Shown: positions 11,465-22,479 of the stretch, piece after piece | Position numbering within the stretch: the first letter of the stretch is position 1 | Layout: every line of letters begins with the position of its first letter | Assembly (NCBI GenBank): GCA_963575745.1 | Contig: CAUYUJ010015766.1 | Coordinates: 174,105 to 238,104, forward strand | DNA length: 64,000 nucleotides | DNA from: Prorocentrum cordatum | Lineage: Eukaryota; Sar; Dinophyceae; Prorocentrales; Prorocentraceae | Direction of reading: 5' to 3' | The notes under the pieces: generated by a model | What the model saw: only the letters and a program-made list of their open reading frames with translations | Database searches by the model: none | Told to the model about the DNA's origin: nothing | Translations under genes and position numbers: made by a program

Positions 11465-11968
11465 GGCCGACGACGAGGAGGAGGTGGCGCGAGAGGAGGA
11501 GGAGGAGGAGGAGGAGGAGGAGGAGGAGGAGGAGGAGGAGGAGAACGAGGAGGAGGAAGAGGAGGAGGAGGGAGGGAGGAGAGGAGGAGGAGGAGGAGGA
11601 AGAGGAGGAGGAGGAGGAGGAGGAGAGGAGGAGGAGGAGGAGGAGGAGGAGGAGGAGGAGGAGGAGGAGGAGAGGAGGAGGAGGAGGGAGGAGGGGAGAG
11701 GGGGAGGGGAGGAGAGGAGGAGGAGGAGGAGGAGGAGGAGGAGGAGGAGGAGGAGGAGGAGGAGGAGGAAGGAGGAGGAGGAGGAGGAGGAGAGGAGGAG
11801 GAGGCGGAGGAGGAGGAGGAGGAGGAGGAGGAGGAGGAGAGGAGGAGGAGGAGGAGGAGGAGGAGGACGGAGGAGGCGGAAGCGGAGGAGGAGGAGGAGG
11901 AGGAGGAGGAGGAGGAGGAGGAGGAGGAGGAGGAGGAGGAGGAGGAAAGAGGAGGAGGAAGAGAAATA
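11465..11968. repeat. GAG/GGA purine tract, about 500 bp
   Basis: Almost pure (GAG)n with occasional A or G interruptions. It keeps all forward frames open (poly-Glu, poly-Arg, poly-Gly) and reverse frames open (poly-Ser/Pro/Leu). These are not genes. Confidence 0.95.
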
Positions 11969-11995
11969 GAAGGGGAAGAGAGGGCAGTGCATGGG

Positions 11996-12121
11996 GGCGA
12001 GAGGAGAGGGTGTCCGCCAGGGGGAGGGGGAAAGGGCAAAGGGTAAGCTAAACATGGGGTCCTACCGAGGAGAGGGTGTCCGCCAGGGGGAGGGGGAAAG
12101 GGCAAAGGGTAAGCTAAACAT
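11996..12121. repeat. Two tandem 63-bp units
   Basis: AGAGGGTGTCCGCCAGGGGG through GGTAAGCTAAACAT occurs twice, starting at about 12004 and 12067, with near identity. This indicates a recent duplication. Confidence 0.85.
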
Positions 12122-12359
12122 ATTATCATGTTGGGTCCTACCGTCGGAGTGATCTCATTGTTTTTGTTGTCATTGCCCAGGCTTTTATTAGGATTGTTAT
12201 TCTCTATAAGAGCTTCACCCCCTGCCGCCGGCCCCCTCTCTATCATAATGGGGTAGTTCAGAGTCGCGTCGTTGAGTTCCGGCGCTGCCTTGGCGTCTCT
12301 GGGATCATCATGCGGGGGCGGATGGGAACCATCAGCACATATTGAGACGTTGGCGTTAT

Positions 12360-14284
12360 CGAAGACGCCTACGGCGAATCACCACCGCCCCCTACCTTCT
12401 AGAATCGCCCATGTGGCCGAGCGTTGTGGCAAGAACTCTGCCAAACTATCGGGCTATGTGTTCCCCCAATCGTTGTGGAATCCCTTCGGGGAACACTTGG
12501 GGGAGGGTGGCGGGGAAGATCAGGAGGAGGAGGAGGAGGAGGTGGTGGTGAAGGAGGCGGAGGAGGAGGAGGAGGAGGAGGAGGAGGAGGAGGAGGAGGA
12601 GGAGGAGGAGGAGGAGGAGGAGGAGGAGGAGGAGGAGGAGGAGGAGGAACGGGCATCTTGGGAGCCTCTGGGGACACTCTTGGGGCCTCCTAGGAGCTTC
12701 CTGGGATTCTCTTGGATGCATCTTGGGGGCCTTTTTGGGCCCCTTGGTGGCCTTTGGGGGCTTCTTGGGGGCCTCTTTGGCCGTCTTGGTGGGCTCCTGG
12801 CCCGTCTGACGTGGTCGGAAGCCGTCTTGGGAGCGTCTCTGGGCCGATTTGGGGCCCTCATGGGGTGCTCCAGGGCCGCCTTCTTGGGCGTCTTGGAGGC
12901 CTTTTGGGCAGTCTTGGGGCCCTCTTGGGGCCGTCTTGGGGGCCTCTTGGGCTGTTCTGGGGCCATCCCGGATGCCTCTTGGGGGATCTTGGGGCGATCT
13001 TTGGGGGCTCTTGGGTCGTCTCGGGCCGTCGGTAGGCCGAAAAGAAGCAAATGCCAAAATCCTTCAAATACCTCGGGACAATCAATGATTTTGGCCTCTT
13101 CGGGCCTTCCTGGAGGCCGTCTTGGAGGCCTCTTGGGCTGTCTTAGAGACGTCTTCGGCCGTCTTAGAGACGTCTTCGGCCGTCTTGGTGGGCTTCTGGC
13201 CCGTCTGACGCCGTCGGAAGCCATCTTGGGGGCCTCTCTGGGCCGATCTCGGGGCCCTCTTGGGGTGCTCCAGGGCCGTCTTGGAGGTTTTTTTGGGGGG
13301 CGTCTTAAAAGCCTCTTGGGCTGTTTTTGGGCCCTGTTGGGGCCGTCTTGGGGGCCTCGTGGGCCGTTCTGGGGCCATCCTGCCTGGGGAGGCCTCTTCT
13401 TGGGGCGATCTTTTGGGGCTCTTGGGTCGTTTCGGGCCGTCGGTAGGCCGAAAAGAAGCACATGCCAAAATCCTTCAAACACCTCAGGACCACAATGATT
13501 TTGGCCTCTTCGGGCCTTCCTGGAGGCCATCTTGGAGGCCTCTTGGGCCGTCTTGAGCCATCTTGGGCCGTCTTGGTGGGCTTCTGGCCCGTCTGACGCC
13601 GTCGGAAGCCGTCTTGTGGGCCCCTCTGGGCCGACTTGGGGCCCTGATGGGGTGCTCCAGGGCCGTCTTGGAAGCCTTCTTGGGCGTCTTAGAAGCCTTT
13701 TGGGCCGTCTTGGGGCCCTCTTGGGGCCGTGTTGGGGGCCTCTTGGGCCGTTCTGGGGCCATCTCCTGGAGTCCTCTTGGGCGCTCTGGGGGTGATCTTG
13801 GGGGCCTCTTGGGCCGTCCTGGGCGGTCGGAAGGGCGAAAAGGAGCAAACACGAAAATCCTTCAAACACCCAGGACAAATAAATGATTTTAGCCTCTTCG
13901 GGTCCTCCTGGAGGACCTGTCTGAGGCCCTGGGGCCGTCTTGGAGGCCTCTTGGGCACCTCTTGGGCCGTCTTGGGCCGTCTTGGAGGCTTCTTGGGCGG
14001 ACCTGGAAGTATCTTGGACCTTCTTGGGCCGTCTGGGAGGCCACCTTGGCCATCGTGGAGGCATCTTGGAGGCCATCTTGGGCCATCTTGGCGGTCTGGA
14101 AAGCCATCTTTAGCAGTTTTTTGTTTTTTTGTGAGATTTCCGGGCTTCGTGGGGCTTTCTGGGCGGCGGACGTGACGGGCCGAACCCCCAGGGGAGAGTT
14201 CTTTTAGAAAGAGACCCAAAACCAAAAGCGATGAATCTAGCACGCCAGGCAACCCTGTGATAAATCGACAGGGGGCGGCGGATC
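12360..14284. mobile_element. Inverted-repeat-ended element carrying ~400-bp repeats (copy A)
   Basis: The left end reads GGCGAATCACCACCGCCCCC. The right end reads ACAGGGGGCGGCGGATC (14268-14284), which is its imperfect reverse complement. The body has a shared 5' segment (CATGTGGCCGAGCGTTGTGG to GGGGAACACTTGGGGGAGG), a GGA tract (12521-12647) and then a tandem ~400-bp repeat. Copy B follows directly at 14285 and copy C is at 39077-40684, so this is a dispersed family. No transposase is visible; it is likely non-autonomous. Confidence 0.7.
12655..14110. repeat. ~400-bp tandem repeat of CTTGGGCCGTCTTGGAGGCC type
   Basis: Landmarks GATTTTGGCCTCTTCGGGCC and CCCGTCTGACGCCGTCGGAA recur at about 13085, 13497 and 13885, and 13200 and 13590, giving a unit near 400 bp built of short GGCCTCTTGGGCCGTCTTGG modules. 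Related copies are at 17880-18175 and 39240-40510. Reverse-strand frames encode Pro/Arg/Lys/Gln-rich repeats (RPKRPPRRPK-like) for over 500 codons, but that follows from the short modules and is not evidence of a gene. Confidence 0.85.
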
Positions 14285-14594
14285 GAAGACGCTTATGGCG
14301 AATCACCGCCGCCCCCTGCCTTCAAGAATCGCCCATGTGGCCGAGCGTTGTGGCAAGAGCTCTGCCAAGCTATCGGACCATGTGTTCCCCCAGTCGTTGT
14401 GGAAACCCTTCGGGGAACACTTGGGGGAGGATGGCGGGGAAGATCATTTGGAGGCGGAGGAGGAGGAGGAGGAGGATGAGGAGGAGGAGGAGTTGGCATC
14501 TTGGGAGCCTCTGGGGACACTCTTGGGGCCTCCTGGGAGCTTTCTGGGAGCTTCTTGGAGGCATCTTGGGGGCCGTCTTGGAGGCCTCTTCAAA
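14285..14594. mobile_element. Truncated copy B of the inverted-repeat element
   Basis: It starts right after copy A with GAAGACGCTTATGGCGAATC, followed by the same 5' segment (CATGTGGCCGAGCGTTGTGG, GGGGAACACTTGGGGGAGGA), a GGA tract and the first CTTGGGGCCTCCTGGGAGC module. It then stops at the LINE relic at about 14595. Its 3' end is missing. Confidence 0.65.
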
Positions 14595-15021
14595 TGTGGT
14601 CGGCAGCTGTGGACTTCAAAAAAGCGTTTGACAGCATTACACACGCAAGCATTTGGGACTCACTCGCAGAGCAGAGTATGCCCAGAGGATACATTCGATT
14701 AGTGTCATCCTTGTACCAAAACCAACCTGCGTCAGTTCACACAGGCCGGACCAGCGGGGCGTTTCATGTATTAAGGGGGACGAAGCAAGGAGACCCCTTC
14801 AGCCCACTGCTTTCAACAGCGTGTCAGAAAGCATCACGAGAAGGGCCACGAGCAAATAGGAGTCCCGAAATTTTGGGTCCAGGCTACAGCGACACACGAC
14901 CGACTGGCTCACCAATTCACGTTTTACAGGCGACACCATCTTGCTTGCACGGCCGCTCCACCGCCTCGCCCATAGGCTGTCCGACCTGATCACCAAAGCG
15001 GGCAAGGCAGGCTCTGAACTA

Positions 15022-15197
15022 CAGTCGGGGCGCTGAAGAAGGAACCCTGTTCGTTGGGGAGGGGCTCGGTGTTCCTTGATTGTTTTACAGTTTGCCTTGG
15101 TTTTTCCTTAGGTTTTCAATGGCAAATCGAAGTTTAACTTGTAGAACAGCGGGGCCTCGTTCCTTACGTAGGGTTCCTTAGGTCAACGCCCCGACTG
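15022..15197. mobile_element. MITE with TA target duplication (family T, copy 1)
   Basis: Ends CAGTCGGGGCGCTGAAGAAGG and TTCCTTAGGTCAACGCCCCGACTG are inverted repeats of about 27 bp. TA flanks both sides (15020-15021, 15198-15199), the hallmark of Tc1/mariner-type insertions. It lies inside the LINE RT relic. A second copy is at 46524-46700. Confidence 0.85.
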
Positions 15198-15377
15198 TAC
15201 ACCCAGCCCAAGCAAACATCATGCACAATGGTCACCGACCTTCGCGAGGCAAGCGTGCTCCCCCGACTGCGAGGCGGCTCTTGGCATGTCGACCGAGGTC
15301 CTGCCGCCGCACATGACCACGAGATACTTCGGACGGCAACTCCAGCACAGCACGCCCCACGCAACATAGATATCGCA

Positions 15378-15571
15378 GGCCTAGAGGTTCAAACCAACAC
15401 CAAGATCGGCGGTGTGCCTCCACCGAGGGAAGACGATCCCGATCTCGGTGATGGGGGAATTATTCTGGCTTCCGAGGTGACCGAAATATTACCACCAACA
15501 CCGAAATCGAGGATCACCTTCCCCCTGTGGAGGCAACCCCCTGTGTTGGTGTTGGTGCCAATTTCCAGGCC
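15378..15571. mobile_element. 194-bp MITE with ~65-bp terminal inverted repeats
   Basis: The left arm GGCCTAGAGGTTCAAACCAA and the right arm, which ends TTGGTGCCAATTTCCAGGCC, pair imperfectly over about 65 bp (CCAACACCAA and TGCCTCCAC blocks are shared). It interrupts the LINE relic between the TRYFGRQLQHSTPHAT segment and HRISTAWRKFH. Confidence 0.75.
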
Positions 15572-16306
15572 TCCAACGGTAGAACACCGCATCTCCACGG
15601 CGTGGCGGAAGTTTCACACACTCAAGCAGGAACTGACTGGACCGACGTATTCACAATCAGACCGGCTCCGCCTCTTCAGAGGCACCATTACGCCATTGAT
15701 TCTCTGCGGATGCCAAGCCTGGGCGCTCACAGTTGATTTAGAACATCGACTCCGACGAGCGCAACGACAAATGCTTCGCATGATTGTACGAGTGCCACGA
15801 CGCGCTTCAACAAACACTCGTTCACCGACGGAAGCAAGAGCAAACGACGCCAGCGCAGGCCACGAGCACGACGACAACCACCACGGCGATGACGACGACG
15901 ACGACGGCTGTGACGTAGACAGTGTGCCACCCGATACTACGCCAGCCATCAACGAAGATGGGGATGCAACAAAAACCCTGGAACCTTGGGTAGAACGGAT
16001 CCAACGAGCAACTCACGAGGTAGTTCGCAGTGCGTCAGCGAAAGTGGCAATGGGCACGGAAAATCAGCAAAGCTGGTGAATCAGAGTGGATGCGACAAGT
16101 ACTTCAATGGGCTCCACACTGGGGTCTAATTTTTCAGAGAGAGCGTGATCCACCGCCGCTTTACTGTGAAAAATGCGGCCCCCTCCCCCCCTCTTTAGTC
16201 GGAGCCCGGCCCCCCCCCTTCGACCCCCCCCCCCCGCTGGACCCCCCCCCCCCTCCCCTCCCCCCCTTCTCCTGGCAAGCCCCCCCTTAACCCCCCCCAT
16301 CCGGAA

Positions 16307-17508
16307 AACCGGATGGAATCACTACCAGTTCGAACCCCCCTCCACCCTTCCAGAAAACCAGAAAAGGTCAGTACCGATTCGAACCCCCCCCCGTCACCGC
16401 CGGCAAACGACTCCCAGGTCCCCACCACCGTCCGCGCCACATCCCCCACTGCTGTCCCCAGCACCACCGTCCCCACCACCACAGTCCCCACTTTTCCCCA
16501 CCGTCCCCACTGTCCCCACCAGTGCCCCCGCCACTGTCGCACTGTCCCCATTGTCCCCACCACTGCTCCCACCACGGTCCCACTCCCCAATTTCCCCACG
16601 GTCCCCACCACTGCCCCACTGTCCTCATTGTCCCCACTGTCCCACTGTCCCGCTGTCCCTGCCGCTGTCCCACTGAGCTGTCCCACTGTGCCCACCACCA
16701 TCCCCACTGTCCCCACCACTGTCCCCACTGTATACCCGTGTCCCATTGTCCCACCACCGTCCTCGCCACCGACTGTTCCCGCCACCACCGTCCCCACCAC
16801 TGTCCCTCTGTCCCCACTGTCCCCACCACTGTCCCACTGTCCCCACACTACTGTCCCCACCACCACCGTCCCCACCACTGTCCCACTGTCCCCACCAGTG
16901 TCCCAGAGTCCCAACTGTTCCCACCATTGTCCCCGCTGTCCCCACCAGTGCTCCCACCAGTGTCTCACTGTCCCAGTGTCCCCACCATTGTCCAACCACG
17001 GTCCCACTCTCCCCATTGTCCCAACTGTCCCCACCACTGTCCCACTGTCCCCTCTGTTCCCACCACTGTCCCATGGTCCCCACTGTCCCCTCCGCTGTCC
17101 CACTGTGCTGTCCCACTGTCCCCACTGTCCCCACCACTGTCCACTGTCCCCGCTGTCCCCACCTTCCTCTCCACTGTACCACTGTCCCATCACCATCCTC
17201 ACCACCGCCTTCACCACTGTCCCCACCACTGTCCCCTTTATCCCCACCACTGTCCCGCTGTCCCCTCGCCATTGTCCCCACCGCTACCGTCCCCACTACT
17301 GTCCCACTGTCTCCACCACTGTCCCACTGTCCCCACACCACGGTCCCCACCACCACCGTCCTCACCACTGTCCCAGTGTCCTCGCCGCTGTCCCGCTGTC
17401 CTGAGGAGCGGGAATCGTTTGCCGGCGGCGAGGAAGGGGGGGTTCGAACATGATGGACGGGGGGGGTGGGGAGGGGGGGTTTCGAACTGGTAGTGCCCCC
17501 CTCCGGTT
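16307..17508. mobile_element. Minisatellite bounded by terminal inverted repeats
   Basis: The left end AACCGGATGGAATCACTACC then AGTTCGAACCCCCC matches the reverse complement of the right end GGGGGGTTTCGAACTGGTAG then TGCCCCCCTCCGGTT. A second inner inverted pair is GCCGGCAAACGACTCCC near 16400 and GGGAATCGTTTGCCGGC near 17409. The interior is a (GTCCCCACCACT)n-type minisatellite of about 1 kb. Long frames on both strands are repeat artefacts. No transposase. Confidence 0.8.
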
Positions 17509-17879
17509 TTCGAAGGGGTGGGACGGGTTGGGAACCCCCAGTGACCCTCCCGTTTTTCCGCCAGCAGCGGTAGAACACTCTCTTTCATTTTTAAATGCAA
17601 GACGCAGAACGGGCAGGCCCAAATCCAGATGGATTGACGACATACGATGCTATATTTGCAACAAATAGAGTGTGACGACATGGATGCTGCGGAGATATCT
17701 AATATTGCATCAGCGAAGGATTGGGGTATGATTGGAACTCAATATATACGTCGCACCGCACATAAAAAATCGTGAGCCGCGCGACCTGTCTAGAGCCCCG
17801 GCGTCCCAGTGCCGCACCCGCAGCGCCATAGACGGTGCACATGTGCGGGAGTGCTCAGTGCTCAGTGCTCGGTGCTCAG

Positions 17880-18175
17880 TGATTGGAGGCCTCGTGGGGG
17901 CCTTCGGGGGCTTATGGGGCCTCTTTGGCCGTCTTGGTGGGTTCCTGGCCCGTCTGACGCCGTCGGAAGCAGTCTTGGGGGTCTCTCTGGGCCGACTTGG
18001 GGCCCTCTTGGGGTGCTCCAGGGCCGTCTTGGAGTCCATCTTAGGCGTCTTGGAGGCCTTTTGGGGCGGGGCGATCTTGGGGCGATCTTCGGGGCTCTTG
18101 GGCCGTCTCGGGCCGTCGGTAGGCCGACAAGAAGCAATTGCCCGAATCAACAACCTAAGGACAATCAATTATTTT
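17880..18175. repeat. Single unit of the CTTGGGCCGT repeat
   Basis: It contains the same landmarks as the arrays at 12.6-14.1 and 39.2-40.5 kb: GGTGGGTTCCTGGCCCGTCT, GACGCCGTCGGAAG, GGTGCTCCAGGGCCGTCTTG and CGGGCCGTCGGTAGGCCGA. Here there is about 0.7 of a unit, without the element ends. Confidence 0.75.
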
Positions 18176-18229
18176 GGCTTTCTCGGGCCTTCCTGGGGGC
18201 CCTCTTGGAGGCTTCTGGCCAGCGCGCAG

Positions 18230-19315
18230 CAAACGATATGCCTGCACCCCGGCGTCCCTGCCAAAAACACATCGCGAAGTGGTCGCTGTGCGCCCACGCA
18301 TTCTCCAGAACCTGGAGGCAACCTGTATTTTGTCTTGTTTGTTGACAGGGATGGTGGTGGAGTTGCCCGCATGGGTGTCGCATGGGTCTGGGTTGTCCGC
18401 CGGTCGGGTGGGGGAGGGGGGGTTTGTTAATAGGGAGAAGTGGTACAAGTCCTTCCCCGAAGGGGGACACATGGGAAGAGGAAGTGCCGTGAGTTGCTCT
18501 TCCACCTCGCCACATGTGCGAACGCTTGCCAGTCGCTCGCCTCGCACTGTTATAACGCTGCGTTTCAGGATTTCTGGATCTTGGGGCTGTTTCGCCGAGG
18601 CTCCAGAGACGAGGGCCGCTAGGTGCTTGAAGTTCAAGCCAGACTTGAAGCAGGGCGGCTCTGTGAGAGTTCTTCTGTCCCAGACTGATGAGACACACTT
18701 CCTCGATACAGCGTAAACATGATCCAGGGTGTGCCTGGTATCACGTTTTAATTTGGGTCGAGCTCTCGAGCTCCCCCCCGTAGATGTGTTAGATATTCAT
18801 ACCTCTGAACTTGGTTCGAGCTTCCGAGCCCCCTCCAAAAAATCTGCGGGGTTCTACCACACGTTGCTTTGCGATGAGTCCAGGCTGTGCTCTTTGTCAG
18901 CAGCCGCGGGCAGTTTCACTCCGAAACGGTGCCATGTAATGTCTTCAGGTTTCGCTTGCAAGCGGCAGCTGGGTCGGGGGGTGGGGTGGGGTGGGGGGGG
19001 GGAAGGTTTGGGGGGGGCGAGGGGCGTTGGAGGAGGATTCAAGTCGGGCGCCCTGGCCTGGCCACCCCGCAGCGGGTTGCGGACTTCGATCTGACGCGAA
19101 ATGCTTCCGACTAGCGCCGCTGCATGTGGCGCTCTTCTGCGGGTGAGATCGTGAGCCACACGGAAACGCCACGACAGGAAAATGCGCAGAGGGATAGTTG
19201 GGTGAGGAGAGGAAGAGATGACGCGGTCCACGTAGAGGTCACCTATGTGCATGTGCACGCATGTTTGCCTGCACACACGTCTGAATCTGTAGCACCCCGC
19301 ACTTGCGGATACGAG
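18230..19315. other. No gene seen
   Basis: Unique-looking sequence, with a diverged duplication GTCGAGCTCTCGAGC / GTTCGAGCTTCCGAGC at 18755-18830 and a G-rich tract at 18975-19035. Forward and reverse frames up to 180 codons exist but resemble nothing I know. Confidence 0.4.
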
Positions 19316-19320
19316 GGAGG

Positions 19321-19580
19321 GTGCGGGCGCGGGTTGGGTCGCGGGTGGGTCGCGGGCGGGTCGCGGGTGGGTCGCGGGTGGGTCGCGGGTGGGTCGCGGG
19401 TGGGTCGCGGGTGGGTCGCGGGGTTGGTCGCGGGTGGGTCGCGGGTGGCGGGTGGGTCGCGGGTGGGTCGGCGACGGGCGATGGGTGGGTCGCGGGTGGG
19501 TCGCGGGGTGGGTCGCCAGGTGGGTCGCGGGGTGGGTCGCGGGATGGGTCGCGGGTGGGTCGCGGGGTGGGTCGCGGGCG
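19321..19580. repeat. GGGTGGGTCGC minisatellite (array 1)
   Basis: About 24 copies of an 11-12-bp GGGTGGGTCGC unit. The left flank GCACTTGCGGATACGAGGGAGGG closely matches the flank before a second array at 30044 (GCAGTTGCGGATAAGAGTGAGGG at 29891), so the array and its flank behave as one dispersed unit. Confidence 0.9.
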
Positions 19581-19818
19581 ACGACGACGACGACGACGGC
19601 GGCGACGAACGACGACGACGACGACGGCGATGACGACGACGACGACGGCGTCGGCGACGGCGACGACGACGACGACTGAGGTCAGTGCCTCAGCTCAGGT
19701 CAGTCAGAATGTCCTGTCCAAGAAGTGAGCCTGTCTTCGTTCGGCGTAGCCAGTCTGCTGCTGCAAATTTGGCGCATATTCGGCAGTGTGTGCGAATGCT
19801 CGTGCTGTTGATGATGCG

Positions 19819-19876
<58 letters not shown>

Positions 19877-20060
19877 GTGATGATCATGATCACGCTGATG
19901 ATGAGGATGATGATGATGCTGATGATGCTGCTGATGATGCTGATGCTGATGATGCTGATGATGGTGATGCAGATAAAGAGTTTTTTTGCTGCTGATGGTG
20001 ATGATGCTGATGATGCTGCTGATGATGTTGATGATGATGCGGATGATTGTTCTCCAAATA
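19581..20060. repeat. CGA, GAT and GATGCT microsatellites
   Basis: (CGA)n at 19581-19678 is followed by GATGAT/GATGCT runs at 19803-20050. All frames are open as poly-Asp, Met or Ile. No gene. Confidence 0.9.
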
Positions 20061-20389
20061 GTTTGCCCTGTAGGAACCCTAGCTCAAACCCTACTAATTG
20101 GTCCGTGGCCCCCTCCAAATTCCTATGCCCCTATTTCGTATGACTGTGCCTATGCCTATGCCTATGCCCCCCCCTAACTCCTATGCCTACGCCTATGCCT
20201 GCTTGCTTGCTTGCACATTTGCGTGTTCGCTTGCTTGCTTGCTTACTTGCGCGCTTAATTGCGCGCTTGCTTGCTTTCGGAGTTGCGGATTTCAAGCATG
20301 CTTGATTCCTGTGATTCTTTGATTTGAATCGTCCAATCTATTTGGAGCCAACGCTTGCATCTGTGATTATGCTGATGATGCTGATGCTG

Positions 20390-20850
20390 ATGATGCGGAA
20401 GAGGAGGAGAAAGAGGATGAGAAGAGGCGGATGAAGAGGAGGAGGAGGAGGAGGAGGAGGAGGAGGAGGAGGAGGAGGACGAGGAGACAGAGGAGGAAGA
20501 GGAGGAGGAGGAGGAGTAGGAACTCGAGGATGAGGAGGAGAAGGATGATGAAGAGGAGGAGGAACACGAGGAGGAACACGAGGAAGGGGAGAAGGAGGAG
20601 GAGGAGGACGCGGAAGAGGAGGAACAGGAGGAGGAGGAGGAGGAGGACGAGTTCGAGGAGGAGGAGGAGGAGGAGGAAAACGAGGGAGCAGGAATAGCAG
20701 GATGACGAGGGGCAGGAGGAAACAGGAAAAGGAGGAGCAGGAGGAGCAGGGTGAAGAGGAGGAGGAAAAAGAAAAGGAGGAGGAGGAGGAGGAGGAGGAG
20801 GAGGAAGGGGATGAGGAGGAGGACGAGGGGGAAGAGGAAGAGGATACAAT
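20390..20850. repeat. GAG/GGA purine tract
   Basis: Interrupted (GAG)n with AGGAAC and ACGAGG variants. The reverse strand gives a 170-codon Leu/Pro-rich frame that is a repeat artefact. Confidence 0.9.
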
Positions 20851-21013
20851 GTTAGGTTAATGCGTTCCGATTGTGTGAAATGCACAGTACAGTTCGAGTG
20901 TTTTCAGGGAACATCCATCCCAGTAAGTGGGATAGCAGGTGTTGTGCGCTGCGACCGTTTTGGCTCAAGTGCTATTTTGCTTTATCGGAGAAGAGGCTCC
21001 TACTGTATTTCCA

Positions 21014-21027
21014 TGGTAGCAGAGCCC
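21014..21027 (+). promoter_or_regulatory. Primer-binding site matching initiator tRNA-Met
   Basis: TGGTAGCAGAG is the exact complement of the eukaryotic initiator tRNA-Met 3' end (CTCTGCTACCA). It directly follows a CA dinucleotide that would end the 5' LTR. Copia elements commonly prime from initiator tRNA-Met. The following CCCGTGG would extend pairing into the T arm. Confidence 0.75.
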
Positions 21028-21332
21028 GTGGTTCGCCCCACGGGTTCAATAACAGAGATGGCAACGGCGGCCGCTGCAGCGACCCCAGTGAACTCTGGCA
21101 GCAACGACCTGGGCTACGACATTCGTTACCTGAAGAACGTGAAGCCTAAGCATACACCTGTTCGCAGGAATGTGCGATGGAGGTAACGAGAACGGAGATT
21201 TCAGGTACGTTGAGCGCAATGCCACGCGGCAGTGACGAGGCATCCACAATGTTTCTCATGAGCTACACAATGCCATCCTGATTTTCAAGCACCAGACGCA
21301 ACACGTATTGCGAGGAACCGTTCAACAACCAG

Positions 21333-22111
21333 ATGGATCATGTGAGGAAGCAATTCCAGTATCAGGCGGGCTCCTCGGAACATATCGCCAATATCGCTGA
21401 CACAATACCGTCGGCAAGAAACGCCAAGGCAGGAAGACTCCTAAACAACCCCCTGGGCGAATACAAGGCTGTTCAGCAATTTTTCCCCGGCGCCAGGACC
21501 AAGTTCAGAGACTGGGACGAGAAGGTGCTGATTGTGCTCGCCCAAGTGAGGCGTGGCCATCGGATAGCCATTGAAACATTGAGCATCGAACTCGAAAACA
21601 TGGAAAGGGCGCTACCGATACCGAGCATGATGACGTGATCCATGTCATGAAAGGACAGTTGACACTGAGTGAACACCACGGCGTCGCAGACCAAGAGAAC
21701 AAACAATACTGTTACGCAGTTGGAGAAAGTGATTCAGGCGAAGATGACAACGCCAAGCTGGGCGAGGACATCTGATATTTGTTGAACGACAAACTAGAGG
21801 GCGCTGAACCTCGCGGAAAGCGTGACGGTCTACATGATGGTGACGGTCTGATGGCATACCATAAGTTGTTTTCGGTCGCTATCGGAGTCACCCTTTCGCG
21901 CAACATGGTCTTGGTCATGAACCTTGATAAGCCTGAGCAGGTGAACGATGTGGCGACCCAGCTCGAGCAATGGAGTGCGTTGGTGGAGTCCCTGGGAGAG
22001 TATGGGCCCGCATGCTCGTTACCATGGCCATTCCGGGGTGCCGCATTGAGGATTACCATGACTCGTGCCGGCGACTGGTTCGACGACTGGCAACAGGGTT
22101 GCTTCAAGTGA
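21333..22111 (+). pseudogene. gag: Copia-like Gag, N-terminal and central part
   Basis: The first frame (21333-21638) contains GEYKAVQQFFPGARTKFRDW and DEKVLIVLAQVRRGHR, which match the Gag core of dinoflagellate copia elements as I know it. It breaks at TGA 21636-21638. A second frame (21779-22111) continues GDGLMAYHKLFSVAIG and EQVNDVATQLEQWSALVES, then RITMTRAGDWFDDWQQG. The two frames differ, so there is at least one indel plus stops. Confidence 0.7.
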
Positions 22112-22183
22112 CCAGAGTCGTTAGTATTTAACACCAACCAACAACTTTTCATCGAATGCGAAAAGTGGACGAGAAGTAAAATA

Positions 22184-22468
22184 TTGGATATTGACGCGAA
22201 AAACAACGGTGCCATGGATATGGGCCAGGTTAACGATCGAGGATTTGGTGCGTGCCGCGCAGGCGCAAGTTATTCCGGCTATTACGACGAAGGTGGAAAT
22301 TGGTGGGCTTGGAGCGGGGGGTGTTCGAGCGGAAATGGCGACGCGAATGGGGCGTGCAAAGGGAAATGCAAAGATGCGAGGCCTGCGTGTCTCAATTGCG
22401 GGGGACATGAGCACATGGCCAATGTCTGCGCTACATGCGGACGTGCCAAATCAGACGTATGTGGATAA
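22184..22468 (+). pseudogene. gag: Copia-like Gag C-terminus with CCHC zinc knuckle
   Basis: A Gly-rich segment is followed by CLNCGGHEHMANVC at 22388-22429, an exact C-x2-C-x4-H-x4-C retroviral zinc knuckle that binds RNA in Gag. A second Cys pair (CATCGRAKSDVC) follows. Ends in TAA at 22466-22468. Confidence 0.8.
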
Positions 22469-22479
22469 GGGGGGTGCAA

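Larger units (their letters stand above)
14595..16130 (+). pseudogene. LINE reverse transcriptase relic, interrupted by two MITEs
   Basis: AAVDFKKAFDSITHASIW (from 14597) and GTKQGDPFSPLL are RT motifs A and B of LINE-type enzymes. After a frameshift, SRFTGDTILLARPLHRL corresponds to the catalytic FADD box with the aspartates altered. Sequence then continues HRISTAWRKFHTLKQELTG and CQAWALTVDLEHRLRRAQRQ (about 15590-15780), typical of the post-RT region, and ends with RQRKWQWARKISKAGESEW (about 16032-16090) in another frame. MITEs at 15022-15197 and 15378-15571 split the frame. The 5' half is missing and there are several frameshifts, so it is dead. Confidence 0.85.

Noticed and set aside
11136-11969. 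Long + strand frame rich in Glu/Arg, and reverse Ser/Pro/Leu frames over the same tract
   Set aside because: Entirely generated by a GAG trinucleotide tract; several frames are open at once on both strands.
12520-14076. 518-codon reverse-strand Pro/Arg/Gln-rich frame
   Set aside because: Its repeats follow the ~400-bp DNA repeat, other frames are equally open, and the same DNA occurs inside inverted-repeat elements elsewhere.
16195-17493. Several 230-360-codon frames on both strands (His/Pro/Ser-rich or Gly/Trp/Val-rich)
   Set aside because: Minisatellite artefacts inside an inverted-repeat element.
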